NCBI GenBank assembly: GCA_030765045.1
Contig: CM060966.1
Location: 63,757,786 to 63,821,785 of the forward strand
Direction of reading: 5' to 3'
Source of the DNA: Tenodera sinensis
Taxonomy: Eukaryota; Arthropoda; Insecta; Mantodea; Mantidae
Length of the DNA stretch: 64,000 nt
Position 1 is the stretch's first letter. Every line of letters begins with the position of its first letter. Of the stretch, positions 61,201 through 64,000 are shown one piece after another. Below the pieces are notes generated by a model. That model saw nothing but the letters and a program-made list of their open reading frames with translations. It made no database searches and had not been told where the DNA came from. A program made the position numbers and the translations under genes.

Positions 61201-62830
61201 TAATTCCTTCTTTCTTTCCTCCTTTATTTCCTTCCTTCTTTCATTCATTCTTTTTTCTTTTTGCCCTATTTCTTTCTTTTTTCTTCGTTTCCTTCCTTCT
61301 TTCTTCTTTGCTTCCTCGTTTCCTACTTTCTATCTTCCCTTCTTTCCTTCTTTCTTTGTTTCTTTTTTCGTTGTTTCTTCCTTTCTTTCCATGCTTCCTT
61401 CTTCCTTTCTTTCTTTCAAACTTTCTTCCTTTCTTTATTTATTTCTGCCTTTCATTCTTTCCTTATTTCTTTCTTTAATTCTTTCTTTCCGTCTTTGCTA
61501 CTTTCTATCTTCCCTTCTTTCCTTCTTTCTTTGTTTGTTGGTTGCTTTGTTTCTTTCCTTCTTTCTTGTCTTCTTTCTTTACTTCTTTGGTTCTTTATTT
61601 CCTTGTTTGTTTCCTCCTTTCCTTGCTTCGTTATTTCATTCATTCTTTCTTTCTTTCCTTCTTTGTTTGCTTCTTTATGTCTTTCTTTCTAACTTTTCTT
61701 GTTTCCTTCTTTTCTTTATTTCTTTCTTTCTTTCTTTCTTTCTTTGTGTCTTTCTATCTTTCCTTCTTTCCTTCTTTCTTTCTTTCCCATTTTCTTTCCT
61801 TCTTATTTAATTCTTGCCTCCTTTATGTCGGACTTTGTTCCTCCTTTCCTTCCTTTTGTCTTTCATTCTTATTTTTTTTGTTCCTTTTTTTCTTTCTTTC
61901 TTTCGTTCTTTCTTTTCTTCTTTCCTTACTTTTTTCTTCTTTCCTTCTTTCTTTCTTCCTTTCTTTCTTCCCTGCTTTCTTACTTTGTTTATTCCTTCTC
62001 TTCTTCCTTCCTTCCTTATTTCTTTGTTTCTTTCTTCCCTTTTTTCACTCCTTCTTTCTTTGTTTGTTTGTTTCTTAACTTCTTTCTTTCCTTCTTTCCT
62101 ACTTTTAACTTTCCTACTTTCTATGTTCCCTTCTGTCTTTGTTTCTTTGTATGTTTTCTCTTTCTGTTTCTATCTTACCTTCATTGTTTCCTTCCTTCTT
62201 TCTTTCTCTCTTTCTTTCTTTCTTTTTCTTACTTTCCTTATTTCTTTCTTTCCGTCTTTCTTTCTTTCTTTCTTTCTTTCTTCCCTTTTTTCCTTCTTAC
62301 CTTCTTTCCTTGTTTCTTTGTTTCTTTATCTCTTTCTTTCTTTGATTCCATCTTTCTTTTCTTCTTTCCTTTCCCATTTGACTCTTCCCTTCTTTCTTTC
62401 TTTCTTTCTTTGCTTCTTTCTTTCTTTCTTTCTTTCATTCTTTACTTGTTTCTCTCCTCCTTTCTTTCGATTTTCTTTCATTAATTCTTTCTTTATTTCT
62501 TTCTTTCTTTCTTTCTTACTTTCTTTCTTTTTTCCCTCCTTTTCTTGCTTGTGTCTTTCATTCTTGGTTTCTTTCTTTCATTCATCCGTTGTTCTTTCTT
62601 TCTTTCCTTTTTTCATTCCTTCTTTCTTTCCTCCTTTATTTCCTTCTTTCTTTCAATCTTTCCTTCTTTCTTTGCTTTCTCTCTTTCTTTCTTTCGTTCC
62701 TTCTTTATTTACTTCTTTCCTTCCTTCTTTCTTTCAGTCTTACATTCTTTCTTACTTTCTTTCTTTCTTTCACTCCTTCTCTCTCTTTCTTTTTTCACTC
62801 TTTCCTTCTTTCTTCTTTTCTTCCTTTCTC
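58630..62830. repeat. Tract block repeated at 3.9-kb offset
   Basis: The block at about 58,630-58,800 recurs at about 62,545-62,710. Both read CTTGTGTCTTTCATTC, then TTGTTCTTTC, then TTTTTTCATTCC, CCTCCTTTATTTCC and a TTTCAATCTTTCC step (GTGTCTTTCA at 58,638 and 62,551, offset 3,913). Following sequence with CACTCCTTCTCTCTC and TTTTTTCACTC also matches in part. Confidence 0.75.
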
Positions 62831-62964
62831 TCCTTCTTTCATTCTTTACTTCTTTCTTTCCTCCTTTCTTTCCTTTTTTCTTTCATTCTTTGGTACTTTC
62901 CTTCCTTCTTTCTTTTCTTCTTTCTTTACTTCTTTTTTCTTTGTTTGTTTCTTTTTTCTTTCCT

Positions 62965-63020
<56 letters not shown>

Positions 63021-63221
63021 TCGTTCTTTCGTTCTTTCTTTCTTTCTTTCTTTCTATCTTTCTAACTTTTCTTCTTTCCTTCTTTTCTTTCTTGCTTTCT
63101 TTCTTTGTGTCTTTCTATCTTTCATTCTTTCTTTCCTTTTTTCTTTCCTTCTTTCTTTCATTCTTGCCTCCTTTATTTCGGTCTTTGTTCCTCCTTTCTT
63201 TCCTTTTGTCTTTCATTCTTA

Positions 63222-63266
<45 letters not shown>

Positions 63267-63760
63267 GTCTTTCTTTTCCTCTTTCTTTACCTTTTCCCTT
63301 CTTTCTTTCTTTCTTCCCTGCTTTCTTTCTTCCTTCTCTTCTTCTTTCCTTTCTTCTTTCTTTCTTTCCTTGTTTCTCTACTTCTTTGTTTGTTTGTTTC
63401 TTTCTTAACTTCTTTATTTCTTTCTTTTCTTCTTTCCTACTTTTCATCTTTCCTACTTTCTATCTTCCTTTCTGTCTTTGTTTCTCTGTATCTTTTTTCT
63501 TTAAAGCTTTCTTTCTTACCTTCATTCTTTCCTTCCTTCTTTCTTTCTTTCTCTTTCTTTCTTTACTTCTTTCTTTCTTTCTTTCTTTCCTCCTTTCTTT
63601 CTTTTTTCCCTTCTTTCCTTCTTACCTTTTTCTTTGTTTCTTTGTTTCTTTCTCTCTTTCTTTCTTTAATTCCATCTTTCTTTTCTTCTTTCCTTTCCCA
63701 TTTGACTCTTTCCTTCTTTCTTTCCTTCCTTCTTTCTTTCTTTGATTCTCTCTTTCTTTC
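61790..63760. repeat. Tract zone 11: 1.35-kb duplication
   Basis: The block at about 61,800-62,440 recurs at about 63,155-63,770. Shared landmarks are TTCTTGCCTCCTTTAT (61,811 and 63,161, offset 1,350), TTTGTTCCTCC, TTTTGTCTTTCATTC and TTCCCATTTGACTCTT (62,371 and 63,695, offset 1,324). These GC-containing steps are rare elsewhere in the tract. Confidence 0.82.
62963..63022. repeat. Perfect TTTC run, 60 bp
   Basis: An uninterrupted TTTC run of 15 units follows a CC doublet and is broken by TTCGTTC at 63,022. It lies between the two copies of the 1.35-kb block. Confidence 0.9.
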
Positions 63761-64000
63761 TTTCTTTACTTGTTTCTTTCCTCCTTTCTTTCCATTTTCT
63801 TTCATTCATTCTTTTTTTCTTTATTTCCTTCTTTCTTTCTTACTTTCTTTCTTTATTTCTTTCTTTGCTTATTTGTATCTTTCCTTCTTTCCTTCTTTCT
63901 TTCTTTCCTTCTTTCTTTCTTTTCCTTTCCTTCTTACTTACTTTCCTTCTTTCTTTCGTCCTTTATTTCCTTCTTTCTTTTATTCTTTCCTTCTTTCTTT

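Larger units (their letters stand above)
23008..64000 (+). repeat. About 41-kb degenerate TTTC/TTCC polypyrimidine tract, continuing past the window
   Basis: From TTTCTTTC at 23,008 to the last base, the + strand is almost entirely T and C in four-base steps (TTTC, with TTCC, TTTT and TTGT variants). Purines are single scattered bases. Lines counted by eye range from 0 purines in 60 (52,321-52,380) through about 4 in 60 (39,241-39,300) to about 8 in 60 (23,041-23,100). The pyrimidine strand never switches. Since stop codons need purines on + and thymines on -, both strands have spuriously long open frames. I see no splice-bounded exon, RNA gene or transposon end in it. Purine landmarks recur over kilobase distances, so the tract evolved by duplication of large blocks as well as slippage. 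The strand field marks the pyrimidine strand. Confidence 0.96.

Noticed and set aside
23008..64000. Polypyrimidine tracts of splice acceptors or a giant intron.
   Set aside because: No exon-like unique sequence flanks any AG, and the tract is tens of kilobases of repeat. It could lie inside an intron larger than the window, but nothing here shows it.

Overview
This 64 kb window looks like constitutive heterochromatin from a eukaryotic, probably non-mammalian, nuclear genome. I find no protein-coding gene, RNA gene or recognisable transposable element in it. Two kinds of repetitive DNA fill the window end to end. The lineage cannot be named from the sequence. The satellite matches no family I recognise, and its many intact CpG sites argue against a genome with heavy germline CpG methylation.

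Positions 1-23,007 are one uninterrupted head-to-tail satellite array, all in one orientation. The monomer comes in two lengths, about 142 bp and about 139 bp, so the array holds roughly 163 monomers in at least six diagnostic sub-classes. Larger segments have been duplicated inside the array: a 1,828-bp period at about 5.18-8.66 kb, an 1,840-bp period at about 19.1-22.8 kb (both fit 13 monomers), a roughly 3-kb segment at 2.03-5.13 kb copied at 12.46-15.11 kb, and several shorter blocks.

At about 23,007 the array stops inside a monomer and changes abruptly into a degenerate TTTC/TTCC polypyrimidine tract. This runs for about 41 kb to the end of the window and continues beyond it. The pyrimidine strand is always the + strand. 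Sparse purines act as landmarks and show that the tract is not simple slippage product: kilobase-scale blocks recur, with offsets of about 0.25, 0.38, 0.55, 1.35, 1.5-1.8, 2.0, 2.3-2.4, 3.0, 4.5-4.9 and 5-9 kb. Perfect TTTC runs of about 46-87 bp are scattered through it. One roughly 40-bp non-pyrimidine island interrupts it at 45,031-45,070.

The very long open frames in the tract (up to about 950 codons of Phe/Ser/Leu on +, Lys/Glu/Arg on -) and the 60-114-codon frames in the satellite are by-products of composition and periodicity, not genes. No set of genes works together here. The interest lies in the repeat architecture, the satellite/tract junction, a Pol III B-box-like sequence in many monomers, and the physical behaviour expected of a 41-kb strand-asymmetric polypurine/polypyrimidine domain. 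Block boundaries are estimates made by eye.
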